The translations under genes were made by a program, and so were the position numbers. Below the pieces are notes generated by a model. That model did no database searches. It worked only from the letters and a program-made list of their open reading frames with translations, and was not told the DNA's origin. Below are positions 52,248-60,061 of a stretch of 64,000 nt of DNA, piece by piece. Location: assembly GCF_039529835.1 (NCBI RefSeq), contig NZ_CP154262.1, forward strand, positions 2,852,001-2,916,000, written 5' to 3'. This stretch comes from Arthrobacter sp. TMP15. Its GTDB lineage: Bacteria > Actinomycetota > Actinomycetes > Actinomycetales > Micrococcaceae. How positions within the stretch are numbered: position 1 is the stretch's first letter; every line of letters starts with the position of its first letter.

Positions 52248-53165
52248 ATGAGGAGTCGGGCCGCTTTTGGTTGGCTCACCGTTTTGGTCCTCACTTCCGG
52301 TCTGCTCATTGGCAGTGGAATTTGGCTAGCCAACACGTTCAGCGGTGCCTTAGCCCCCGGCCTGTCGCTGGGATGCCAGGCCACAGTCGGTGAAAACAGC
52401 TACAGCCTGGCGCTGGACCAAACCGAAAATGCGGCCTTGATCTCCAACCTGGCGGTGCAAAGGGGCATGCCTGCGCGGGCAGCATCCATTGCTTTGGCCA
52501 CCACCATGCAGGAGTCAAAACTGCGCAATATTCCCTACGGTGATCTGGACTCAGTGGGATTGTTCCAACAACGTCCATCTCAGGATTGGGGCAGCGTGGA
52601 GCAAATCATGGATCCTGTTTATTCCGCCAATGCTTTTTACGATGTTCTGGCACAAGTACCCAACTACGTGGATCTGCCTATCAACGATGCAGCTCAAATT
52701 GTGCAGCGCTCTGGTTTCCCTCACGCATACGCCCAGCATGAATCCCTTTCACGCGCTTTCGCCTCCGCATTGACAGGGCAAATGCCGCAGGGGCTTAACT
52801 GCACGTTGCCGCCGGCCACCTCCGGCAGTGCGCCGGAAACCGTGGGTGCGGCTGCGCAAGCGGCGTTGGGCCCGTTGGCCGCTATTACTTACACCACAGG
52901 AACCTCAGAGACAGTGCCCGCGAAGCCGGGAACAACGGCACAAGGTTCACAGCTGGAGTTTAGTGTCCCCGATGCCTATGGCTGGATGATGGCTCATTGG
53001 GCACTGGCCAACGCCAACCAGCTGGGTATTATCGAAGTCAGTTATGCAGATCACACATGGAATCGTGATGCCAACGCCGAGGGCCGCAACATGGGCTGGC
53101 AAGCCGGAAAGTCAACTGTTCAAGGACAGCTGAGAATCATCTTGGCCGCTGTTCCAAGCGCATGA
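52248..53165 (+). CDS. membrane-anchored conserved actinobacterial protein, lysozyme-like motif
   Basis: The 305-residue protein has an N-terminal membrane or signal helix (about 8-30). After it comes a domain with 'IALATTMQESKLRNIPYGDLDSVGLFQQRPSQDWGS', which resembles the Glu-containing substrate region of lytic transglycosylase-like folds, then a C-terminal domain 'DAYGWMMAHWALANANQLGI' and 'VSYADHTWNRD'. Members are often named 'heavy metal transporter', which the sequence does not support. It is probably extracytoplasmic and cell-wall associated. It follows dapD by 66 bp. Confidence 0.72.
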   Translation: MRSRAAFGWLTVLVLTSGLLIGSGIWLANTFSGALAPGLSLGCQATVGENSYSLALDQTENAALISNLAVQRGMPARAASIALATTMQESKLRNIPYGDLDSVGLFQQRPSQDWGSVEQIMDPVYSANAFYDVLAQVPNYVDLPINDAAQIVQRSGFPHAYAQHESLSRAFASALTGQMPQGLNCTLPPATSGSAPETVGAAAQAALGPLAAITYTTGTSETVPAKPGTTAQGSQLEFSVPDAYGWMMAHWALANANQLGIIEVSYADHTWNRDANAEGRNMGWQAGKSTVQGQLRIILAAVPSA

Positions 53166-53187
53166 TGAAGCTTGTTGCCAAGCGCCT

Positions 53188-53799
53188 TCACACAAGCATC
53201 TCCACCACCGGCTGAACGTAACTGACAAACACTTCTTGGTCATCAAGTAAATTAGAGCTCATGATCAAACGGTTGGGCTCAATGAACCAGGCGCGCGGTT
53301 CAGAAAGCGGAATTTCAACAATAGCTAAGGTGAAATCCCTGGCACTTCGGCCCAGTTCCATTTCACGGTTGTGAACCAAATCGGCAAGAATCTTGTGCCC
53401 GCCGTGTGTTTCACGCGCAGTTGCCATCAATGAATATTGTTTTGACTGCTCGCGGGACCAGTTCAATGCGGCCCCGTAGTGTGCATGAGCCACTCGTTGG
53501 AGGGCGGGCATTCCAGCCAGTTCAGGAAAATCCGGAGGGGAGAAATTCTCTTGTTTCTCGGCAAAATTGTGCAAGATTGTTCTCCACCAAAATTCCCACT
53601 GGTCACGTAGTGCCTCTGAGCCGCCCACATCCGCTGTGAGCATGCTGTGGTCTGCGGCTTTCACAGGGGGCACCACGTGGGACAAAGCAGGAGTTCCTGC
53701 ACCTACCAGTCCGGCCGCATCGCGCAGGTAAAGTGCCATCAGCATTGGCGGGCATGTATCCATGGTAATCCGCCAGCCTGGACCTCCGGTGTGGTGCAT
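53188..53799 (-). CDS. conserved actinobacterial protein of unknown function
   Basis: The 203-residue product contains 'MDTCPPMLMALYLRDAAGL' near its start, 'LRDQWEFWWRTILHN', and 'EIPLSEPRAWFIEPNRLIMSSNLL' near the C-terminus. I recognise it as a conserved hypothetical of Micrococcaceae but not its function. No signal or membrane segment is evident. The start at 53799 is a choice; ATG 53763 is possible. The open frame to 53922 is unlikely because it enters the palindrome. It converges with the preceding secreted-protein gene. Confidence 0.65.
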   Translation of the reverse strand: MHHTGGPGWRITMDTCPPMLMALYLRDAAGLVGAGTPALSHVVPPVKAADHSMLTADVGGSEALRDQWEFWWRTILHNFAEKQENFSPPDFPELAGMPALQRVAHAHYGAALNWSREQSKQYSLMATARETHGGHKILADLVHNREMELGRSARDFTLAIVEIPLSEPRAWFIEPNRLIMSSNLLDDQEVFVSYVQPVVEMLV

Positions 53800-53888
53800 A
53801 GTTCCCGCCTCCAGCCAGCCGCAGAACAGGCGCGGCGATCCTACGCACCAGCTTACTCTGAACACGTCGACTCGGCATCGCCCACCTA

Positions 53889-53982
53889 GACGCTCGCTCA
53901 CTTTATGCTCACTTTTGGCCAACGCTCGCTCACCTAGGTGAGCGAGCGTTGGCCAAAAGTGAGCATAAAGTGAGCGAGCGTC
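53889..53982. repeat. 94-bp perfect palindrome with no loop
   Basis: Two 47-bp arms are exact reverse complements meeting at CCTAGG (centre between 53935 and 53936). CCCACC and GGTGGG extend the symmetry outside after short mismatched stretches. Inside the arm the word CGCTCGCTCAC occurs twice, with TTTTGGCC between them, as in the degenerate repeats at 2527-2602. It stands between two same-strand genes (TetR and the unknown protein). Confidence 0.96.
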
Positions 53983-53993
53983 GGTTTGGTGGG

Positions 53994-54614
53994 TTACGCC
54001 AGCAAAGTGTGTAAGTGGCGTCGCAAAGTTGCCCTGCCTTGTTCCGGGGCTGTCCAGGCCGGCTGCAGAACCATGCGCAGGCTCAAACCATCCAAGAGAC
54101 CAATCAATCGCTCCGCCTCATTGACAGGCACCAGGGATTGGGCGGCTAGTGGGCTTTGAAACAACGCCAGCAGCACGCGGCCCACCACAGCGCCGGTTGC
54201 TCTGTAGTCGTCCCGTGCGGCATCAGCGAGGTTCGTATTGGTACGGGCGTCGAGCATGAACTCCATACGCACAACAGCGTCAGCGCGCCGTGACTCATCG
54301 AGGGGCAAAAGTTCTTCCAAAACCACTGCACACTTTTCAATCACACCGTCAGCGCTTGTGGGTAGCGGGTCTTGTTCCAGGACTTCCAATTTTTCCAAGG
54401 CGCGTAAATGGATTCGCTCCGAATTCACGCTAAAAGCAAACACCATTAATTCGGCTTGGCTCTGAAAATAATGCCGCACTGATCCCAGTGCCAATTTTGC
54501 GCTCTGCGCCACGTTACGCAACGAGGCCTGTGTCAGCCCACGCTCGGCAATAACGTCAAATACGGCATCTGCAACAAGCTCACGGCGATCATCGGCATCC
54601 ACAATTTTAGGCAC
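53994..54614 (-). CDS. TetR family transcriptional regulator
   Basis: The 206-residue protein has the N-terminal HTH 'RRELVADAVFDVIAERGLTQASLRNVAQSAKLALGSVRHYFQSQAELMVFAF', where 'VRHYF' is the usual recognition helix end (BetI-like). The ligand domain is helical. The target is unknown. An inverted repeat ACATCT-N10-AGATGT overlaps the start region (54615-54636) and may be its own operator. Confidence 0.88.
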   Translation of the reverse strand: MPKIVDADDRRELVADAVFDVIAERGLTQASLRNVAQSAKLALGSVRHYFQSQAELMVFAFSVNSERIHLRALEKLEVLEQDPLPTSADGVIEKCAVVLEELLPLDESRRADAVVRMEFMLDARTNTNLADAARDDYRATGAVVGRVLLALFQSPLAAQSLVPVNEAERLIGLLDGLSLRMVLQPAWTAPEQGRATLRRHLHTLLA

Positions 54615-54636
54615 ACATCTTTTTTAGCACAGATGT
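54615..54636. promoter_or_regulatory. candidate autoregulatory operator of the TetR gene
   Basis: ACATCT (54615-54620) and AGATGT (54631-54636) are complementary with a 10-bp spacer, immediately upstream of the TetR start codon. The position suits autoregulation. The symmetry is only 6 bp per half. Confidence 0.4.
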
Positions 54637-54669
54637 TTCATGATTGCTCAATATCTGAGCGTAACATTC

Positions 54670-54855
54670 CTAATGCCCTGCTATGCGGTCCTTCTTTTTA
54701 TCCAAGTACAGCAGCACTAACAAAACTAACATGATGACAAGGGAGCCAATAAAGAACGGCAAGAACACGCTCTTGCCAACCAGCAGTAACACTCCCAGCA
54801 CCACAACAACAATGGGAAAAGCCATGGAAAAGGTGTGCAGCAGCAACTTCAACAT
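54670..54855 (-). CDS. small two-helix membrane protein
   Basis: The 61-residue protein begins 'MLKLLLHTFSMAFPIVVVVLG' and has two membrane helices ('AFPIVVVVLGVLLLVG' and 'FIGSLVIMLVLLVLLYL') and a Lys/Arg-rich end. ATG 54855 has GAGAAG about 6 nt upstream; a longer frame to 54903 is less likely. Function is unknown. It lies between the TetR gene and gltA on the same strand. Confidence 0.65.
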   Translation of the reverse strand: MLKLLLHTFSMAFPIVVVVLGVLLLVGKSVFLPFFIGSLVIMLVLLVLLYLDKKKDRIAGH

Positions 54856-54963
54856 TTTGTACTTCTCTAACTTTTTACAGGAATATGGGGCAGGACTTTT
54901 CATGAGAAAAGCGGCGGGAGACTTTCCAAGGGAAAGCCGCCCGCCGCCGCTGTACTTAACTCT

Positions 54964-56247
54964 TTAGCGCGAAGGGTACATGCGCTCCGGCTCACCCGTG
55001 TACAACTGGCGCGGGCGGCCGATTTTTGTTTGGGGATCCTTCATCATTTCGCGCCACTGGGCAATCCAGCCCGGCAGCCTGCCAATGGCGAATAAGACAG
55101 TGAACATCTTCTCAGGGAAGCCCATGGCCTTGTAGATCAGTCCCGTGTAGAAGTCCACGTTCGGGTAGAGCTTGCGGGAGATGAAGTACTCATCCGTCAG
55201 CGCAACCTCTTCCAAGCGCATGGCAATGTCCAGGAGTTCGTCGTTACCGCCGAGCTTCTCCAGAATTTCATGGGCCGTTGCCTTGACGATCTTGGCGCGG
55301 GGATCGTAATTCTTGTAGACGCGGTGGCCGAAGCCCATAAGCTTGACCCCCTCTTCTTTGTTCTTGACCCGCTCAACAAATTTCTCAACAGGTTCTCCGC
55401 TTTCCTGAATCTGACGGAGCATGTTAAGCACGGCTTCATTGGCGCCACCATGCAGCGGGCCGAAGAGGGCGTTGATGCCTGCAGATACGGAGGCGAACAT
55501 GTTGGTGTTCGCGCTGCCCACCAAGCGGACGGTGGAGGTGGAACAGTTCTGTTCATGATCCGCATGCAGGATCAACAGCAGGTCAAGAGCCTTGACAACT
55601 ACAGGGTCCATCTCATACTGCTCCGTGGGAACACCGAAGCTCAAGCGCAGGTAGTTTTCCACCAGGTTCATGGAGTTGTCCGGGTACAGCATGGGCTGGC
55701 CGATGGACTTCTTGTGCGCGTAGGCGGCAATGACGGGCATCTTGGCCATGAGGCGGATGGTTGCCATCTCAACCTGCTCGTCATCAAAGGGGTCCAGTGA
55801 GTCCTGGTAGAACGTGGACAGCGCCGAGACAGCAGATGACAGAACCGGCATGGGGTGCGCGTCACGCGGGAAGCCGTTGAAGAAGCCTTTGAGGTCTTCA
55901 TTGAGCATGGTGTGCCGACGGATGCGCTGATCGAAGGCGTCCAGCTCTGCTGCCGTGGGCAGGTTCCCGTAGATCAGCAGGAAGGAGACTTCCAGGAAGC
56001 TTGAGTGCTCTGCCAGTTCTTCGATGGGGTAGCCGCGGTAGCGCAGGATGCCCTTGTCACCGTCAATGAAAGTAATGGCGGAGGAGGTTGCTGCCGTGTT
56101 AACAAAGCCGGGGTCATAGGCCACAGAGCCGGTGGTTGCCAAAAGCTTGGAAACGTCAAAGCCGTTGTTGCCTTCTACTGCTTCGAGTCGCGGAAGTTCT
56201 AGTTCTCCGCCGTCGTAGCGCAGTGATGCGCTCGTGGAATCAGTCAT
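54964..56247 (-). CDS. gltA: citrate synthase
   Basis: The 427-residue type II citrate synthase has 'ADHEQNCSTSTVRLVGSANTNMFASVSAGINALFGPLHGGANEAVL' with two catalytic His, and 'FGHRVYKNYDPRAKIVK' with the Asp-containing motif further on. It condenses acetyl-CoA and oxaloacetate. I place the start at ATG 56247, with GGGGA 6 nt upstream, rather than 78 bp earlier. A TATACT word on the minus strand at 56359-56364 may be its -10. Confidence 0.96.
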   Translation of the reverse strand: MTDSTSASLRYDGGELELPRLEAVEGNNGFDVSKLLATTGSVAYDPGFVNTAATSSAITFIDGDKGILRYRGYPIEELAEHSSFLEVSFLLIYGNLPTAAELDAFDQRIRRHTMLNEDLKGFFNGFPRDAHPMPVLSSAVSALSTFYQDSLDPFDDEQVEMATIRLMAKMPVIAAYAHKKSIGQPMLYPDNSMNLVENYLRLSFGVPTEQYEMDPVVVKALDLLLILHADHEQNCSTSTVRLVGSANTNMFASVSAGINALFGPLHGGANEAVLNMLRQIQESGEPVEKFVERVKNKEEGVKLMGFGHRVYKNYDPRAKIVKATAHEILEKLGGNDELLDIAMRLEEVALTDEYFISRKLYPNVDFYTGLIYKAMGFPEKMFTVLFAIGRLPGWIAQWREMMKDPQTKIGRPRQLYTGEPERMYPSR

Positions 56248-56358
56248 GGAGTCCCCTTCATGAGGTAGCCTGCGAAAGGCCTTCGTTAGTTCAATGCTAA
56301 TGTCCGTCCGCAGGCACCTGCTCACGTTGAGTTAATCCCCAAGAAAACCATGAAACTC

Positions 56359-56364
56359 AGTATA
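56359..56364 (-). promoter_or_regulatory. possible -10 element for gltA
   Basis: TATACT on the minus strand, 111 bp before the gltA ATG; the -35 is weak. The rest of the 221-bp gap between dapC and gltA shows nothing else. Confidence 0.35.
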
Positions 56365-56468
56365 TTAAGAGTCGGGTGGCGTAGACGGCTACCTACGAAA
56401 CTACCGCTTAGTAGCCCTTCAACACTAATCCTGTGGCCGATTGTGCCGTACGGGCCATCAAAATGGGT

Positions 56469-57668
56469 CTATTTTGCGCTGAGACGGCTTGCGGCCGCCG
56501 CAATGCGTTCGTCAGTACCTGTCAGTGCCACCCGGATAAATCCGTTTCCTGCTTCACCGTAGAAGGTGCCCGGACCTGCCAGAATTCCTCGTTCAGCGAG
56601 CCGGCCAATGGTTCTCCAGGTGTCCTCGCCCGCTGTGCACCATAGATAAAGGCCAGCCTCTGAGTGGTGGATTGTGAGCCCAAACGTTTCCAAAGCCGAA
56701 ACAAGCTGTTCACGACGCTTGCGATAAAGCGCTTTCTGGATCCTGACGTGGCTGTCGTTGGCCAGCGCCACAGTCATAGCGTCCTGAACCGGACGCGGAA
56801 CTATCATTCCTGCATGTTTGCGGCTGTTGACGAGATTGGCCACCAGTGCGCTATCCCCGGCAACAAATGCTGCCCGGTAACCGGCCATATTGGATTGTTT
56901 ACTCAATGAGTAAATAGCAAGCAGGCCCTCATGTGAGCCGCCACTAACCCGCGGATCCAGCACGCAAGGCACTGCTTCGCCACCATTTTCAGGATCCCAC
57001 GGTCCCCAGCCAAGCTCGCCATAGCATTCATCGGAAGCCACAACAGCTCCGATGGACCGGGCCTGCTCAACGAGCGTGCGAAGTTCTTGCACACCGCGGA
57101 CAATTCCTGTGGGGTTGCCCGGAGAATTCACCCACACCAACCGCACCTTTGCGCGGGTCTCCGCGTCCAGCTCATCAAGGGAATCGGCGGCCACAGTGGT
57201 GGCACCGGCAAATACCGCGCCCATGTCATAGGTGGGGTAGGCAACTGTTGGCCGCATAATAACGTCATCCGCGCCCAGACCCAGCAGCAGCGGCAGCCAC
57301 GCTACCAGCTCCTTGGAACCCACAGTTGGCATGACATTCACCGGATCAAGATCTGGGACGTTACGGCGCCGCGCAAACCAGTCAACAACAGCCTGACGCA
57401 AAGCCAGCGTGCCATGCGTTGTTGGATAACCCGGCGCATCCGCAGCAGCCCGCAGCGCATCCTGAATCAGATCTGGGGTGGGGTCCACGGGAGTGCCGAT
57501 TGACAGGTTCACCACCCCGTCAGGATGCTTCGCCGCAGTAGCCAGATAGGGTGCCAACGCATCCCAGGGATAATCTGGCAGCTGCAGGCCCAACGGCCGC
57601 ACAGGCTCATTGGGCTGGCTGGGCTCATTTGAGGGTGCGTTGGAGGTGCTCTGCGGGACCTTCGTCAT
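56469..57668 (-). CDS. dapC: succinyldiaminopimelate transaminase
   Basis: The 399-residue fold-type I aminotransferase has 'GVVNLSIGTPVDPTPDLIQDAL', 'VNSPGNPTGIVRGVQEL', 'VASDECYGELGW', and the PLP Lys in 'YSLSKQSNMAGYRAAFVAG'. These are typical of the actinobacterial DapC beside a ferredoxin gene. It converts N-succinyl-2-amino-6-ketopimelate to N-succinyl-LL-DAP, between DapD and DapE. ATG 57668 is 10 bp after the fdxA stop, so they form one unit. Confidence 0.93.
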   Translation of the reverse strand: MTKVPQSTSNAPSNEPSQPNEPVRPLGLQLPDYPWDALAPYLATAAKHPDGVVNLSIGTPVDPTPDLIQDALRAAADAPGYPTTHGTLALRQAVVDWFARRRNVPDLDPVNVMPTVGSKELVAWLPLLLGLGADDVIMRPTVAYPTYDMGAVFAGATTVAADSLDELDAETRAKVRLVWVNSPGNPTGIVRGVQELRTLVEQARSIGAVVASDECYGELGWGPWDPENGGEAVPCVLDPRVSGGSHEGLLAIYSLSKQSNMAGYRAAFVAGDSALVANLVNSRKHAGMIVPRPVQDAMTVALANDSHVRIQKALYRKRREQLVSALETFGLTIHHSEAGLYLWCTAGEDTWRTIGRLAERGILAGPGTFYGEAGNGFIRVALTGTDERIAAAASRLSAK

Positions 57669-57678
57669 CGGGTGCGGC

Positions 57679-58002
57679 TCAGTCCTGGTTCTGTGGCGGA
57701 AGTGCTGCAATCAGCGGGTGATCGGTGTGCGTATTTCCTACCTTCGCAGCACCGCCCGGGGAGCCCAGCACGTCAAAGAACTCGACATTTGCCTTGTAGT
57801 ACTCGGCCCACTCGTCAGGGGTGTCATCCTCGTAGTAGATCGCTTCCACGGGACATACCGGTTCACAGGCACCACAGTCAACGCACTCGTCGGGGTGGAT
57901 ATAGAGCGAGCGTTCACCTTCGTAGATACAGTCAACGGGGCACTCCTCGACACATGCCTTGTCCTTGACATCCACGCACGGTTGCGCAATTACGTACGTC
58001 AC
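57679..58002 (-). CDS. fdxA: 7Fe-type ferredoxin
   Basis: The 107-residue ferredoxin has cysteines at 9, 17, 21, 25, 40, 43, 46 and 50. The first four lie in 'CVDVKDKACVEECPVDC'; the second group is 'CVDCGACEPVC'. The arrangement fits one [3Fe-4S] and one [4Fe-4S] cluster. A typical C-terminal tail follows. It donates electrons to unidentified partners. The pairing fdxA-dapC is conserved in actinobacteria. Confidence 0.94.
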   Translation of the reverse strand: MTYVIAQPCVDVKDKACVEECPVDCIYEGERSLYIHPDECVDCGACEPVCPVEAIYYEDDTPDEWAEYYKANVEFFDVLGSPGGAAKVGNTHTDHPLIAALPPQNQD

Positions 58003-58106
58003 GTACCCAACCTTCCTTACAAGTTTTCAACCGGCACAGATCGGACCGGTCTGTTCATTATCCATCACCACCGCCGTCGCTGCACATCCACGAGACTTAG
58101 GATGAA

Positions 58107-58337
58107 GTGGTGAACAGTGCAAATGAGAGACTCGCGCAGCTTCCGCTGGGCACCCGAATGGTTGTCCGCTACCGGATTGACGGCTCGCTCACCGACGCAT
58201 TAGGCGATCTCAGCGACCGCGATGACCACGGCGTTACCATCACCACTCGTTCCGGGCCACTGAGAATAATGTTCGACGACGTCCAGCTCGCCAAGTCTGT
58301 GCCACCGCCACCGCCTCGGCGAGACAGGCGTGCATAA
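58107..58337 (+). CDS. small SH3-like protein (Rv0428c N-domain type)
   Basis: The 76-residue protein reads 'LPLGTRMVVRYRIDGSLTDALGDL' and 'VTITTRSGPLRIMFDDVQLAKSVPPPPPR'. It resembles the SH3-like N-domain found before GNAT domains in proteins such as Rv0428c, but here it stands alone without the acetyltransferase. GTG 58107 or 58110 starts it, with AGGATGAA just upstream. The stop is inside a 19-bp tandem repeat. Its partner is unknown. Confidence 0.65.
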   Translation: MVNSANERLAQLPLGTRMVVRYRIDGSLTDALGDLSDRDDHGVTITTRSGPLRIMFDDVQLAKSVPPPPPRRDRRA

Positions 58338-58375
58338 GCCAGACGGGCGTGCGTAAGCCAGACAGGCGTGCATGG
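58323..58375. repeat. 19-bp tandem repeat, nearly three copies, over a stop codon
   Basis: GACAGGCGTGCATAAGCCA is followed by a copy with two changes and a partial third. The TAA of the SH3-like gene is in unit one (58335-58337). Confidence 0.93.
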
Positions 58376-58452
58376 CTAAACCCTGCTGAACCGATGGCTG
58401 CAGGCCCGCTTCACGCCCTTTTTGCACCACCCTTTTTGCACGGCCGCGCACT

Positions 58453-58929
58453 TTACCGCCTGGTTGTGCCGCCCCGTATCAGTATCCAGGTGAGCCAGGC
58501 GACCAGCGGTGTAACCACCGCTATGCCGTACAGCCAAACCGAGCCCTGGGTGTTGTTAAAGATCATGCCAAACGAACCCAACTGCAAAGACAGAAGTCCT
58601 GCTGTGGCGTAGGCAGCGCCTCCGCAACAGATGACTATCCACGAGCTTTTGCTCCATAGCCCCACGAACAGGCTCACTGCCGCGAGCAGAAGCAAAGCAA
58701 GGACGGCGCCGTAAGGAATGGCGCTGTGTGGCCCATCCGGGAACCAGGCGTGTCCGTGCAGTGAAGTCCCCAGTAACCCGGCACCCACTCCGGCACCAAC
58801 CGCGGCTGAAATCACTGCCAGGCGTCGCGGCGCGGGGAATGAGAAACGTGAGGTGCCCTGCTGGGGGTTTTCCACCGGAAGGCCCTGCACGGGGTTCTGC
58901 TTGCCCGGAAAATTCACCGGCACGTTCAT
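58453..58929 (-). CDS. four-helix membrane protein downstream of mshB
   Basis: The 158-residue protein has a hydrophilic N-terminus and four helices ('LAVISAAVGAGVGAGLLG', 'IPYGAVLALLLLAAVSLFVGL', 'SWIVICCGGAAYATAGLL', 'WLYGIAVVTPLVAWLTWIL'). It resembles the DUF6113-type proteins next to mshB in actinobacteria. ATG 58929 overlaps the mshB stop by 4 bp. The translational link suggests some role with MshB or the mycothiol pathway. None is proven. Confidence 0.7.
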   Translation of the reverse strand: MNVPVNFPGKQNPVQGLPVENPQQGTSRFSFPAPRRLAVISAAVGAGVGAGLLGTSLHGHAWFPDGPHSAIPYGAVLALLLLAAVSLFVGLWSKSSWIVICCGGAAYATAGLLSLQLGSFGMIFNNTQGSVWLYGIAVVTPLVAWLTWILIRGGTTRR

Positions 58930-59879
58930 GCTTTTTCCTGCCCATAAATCAGCGCGGGATCCACAGCGACAAATTCTTCCACGGCGGCGATGTCTTTCCA
59001 CACATTATCTGAGAGTGCATAGCGCTGCCGGTCCACGGTGATTTGGGTCCGGTGGGCCTTCATGGCCGCAGTTTTGGCGCAAAGATTGCCCGCAACTGCC
59101 AACCGCACAACACCATCCTCGTGCGGGCGCTCCGGCCGATCACTAACAATGGCATAGACATGAGGCACCACCCATCCCAAAGTACCGGGAGCTGTCCCAG
59201 GAGCTGTCCCGGCTGCGGCAGAAGCGCCAGCACCAACTGCGGGGCTGGACACCGGAACGGCAGCAATCCGCAGTGCTGCCATGGTGAGCTGGTGTGCCCG
59301 GACATGGTCGGGATGACCGTAACCTCCGTCAGCGGCATAACTAATGACGCTCTGGGGCCGCAGAGCCCGGATGGCCGCTGCCAAGAGTTCCGCGGTCTCC
59401 TCAAAGGGTGCGCGGGAGAGGGACCCTGGCAAGACTGTGGTGGCCGCAGTGGCTCGGCCATCTTGGCCCCACGCCATGCCAGAGTCGCGGAAGGTCACCT
59501 CGCCTCCGGCTGGTGCCGTGAGTCCTTGCCCCAACCAGATATGCTCGCTAACACCCAACGCGGCCAGAGCAGCCGCCAACTCCTGCTCTCTTACGCTAGC
59601 CAACCCCGCACCTGGCAGGGGGGCATCCCTAAGGGGGTGTCCGGCGTCGTACATATCCTCGCTGAGGAACGCCGGCTTAACTTCCAGATGAGCCAACTCA
59701 GCCGGAATAACCTCCCCCAGCTCTCCTCGCGTGCACGTCACCAACACAACATTGACACCTTGGGCTGCCGCTGCGGCCATGGTTCCACCGGTGACAATGG
59801 TCTCGTCATCCGGGTGTGCATGGACAAAAAGTGCTGTGGTGTTTGGGGGCATACCGGGCAACAATGCGGGTGTTTCCAT
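58926..59879 (-). CDS. mshB: mycothiol precursor deacetylase MshB
   Basis: The 317-residue zinc enzyme has the 'VHAHPDDETIVTGGTMA' N-terminal metal motif, and 'SYAADGGYGHPDHVRAH' later with the third zinc His. It deacetylates GlcNAc-inositol in the mycothiol pathway, which is restricted to actinobacteria. A short duplication encodes Ala-Pro-Gly-Thr repeats in the middle loop (about 59186-59212). Length is normal. Confidence 0.93.
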   Translation of the reverse strand: METPALLPGMPPNTTALFVHAHPDDETIVTGGTMAAAAAQGVNVVLVTCTRGELGEVIPAELAHLEVKPAFLSEDMYDAGHPLRDAPLPGAGLASVREQELAAALAALGVSEHIWLGQGLTAPAGGEVTFRDSGMAWGQDGRATAATTVLPGSLSRAPFEETAELLAAAIRALRPQSVISYAADGGYGHPDHVRAHQLTMAALRIAAVPVSSPAVGAGASAAAGTAPGTAPGTLGWVVPHVYAIVSDRPERPHEDGVVRLAVAGNLCAKTAAMKAHRTQITVDRQRYALSDNVWKDIAAVEEFVAVDPALIYGQEKA

Positions 59880-59993
59880 GGCACCAATCTACCCGCCGCG
59901 CGAGGGTCAGCTGCAACTGGCCTCCCGCAGGTACTCCCGTTACTGGGTACCGGAACTGGCCCCCGCAGCTGGGCAATAGTTTATTCAACAGCT

Positions 59994-60037
59994 AAGGCCG
60001 GCACCCCCGGAACTAATTCCATGAGTGTGCCGGCCTT
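59994..60037. terminator. hairpin after the dpp operon
   Basis: AAGGCCGGCAC (59994-60004) pairs with GTGCCGGCCTT (60027-60037). It is positioned 25 bp after the dppDF stop on the minus strand. There is no T-run. Confidence 0.5.
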
Positions 60038-60061
60038 GGCCATGCAAATTTCCTGTCAGCT

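Noticed and set aside
52248-53165. Heavy-metal transporter function
   Set aside because: There is only one membrane helix and no metal-binding motif; the name is a database habit for this family.
53800-53922. Extended start of the unknown protein gene
   Set aside because: It enters the 94-bp palindrome and has no conserved residues before 'MDTCPPM'.
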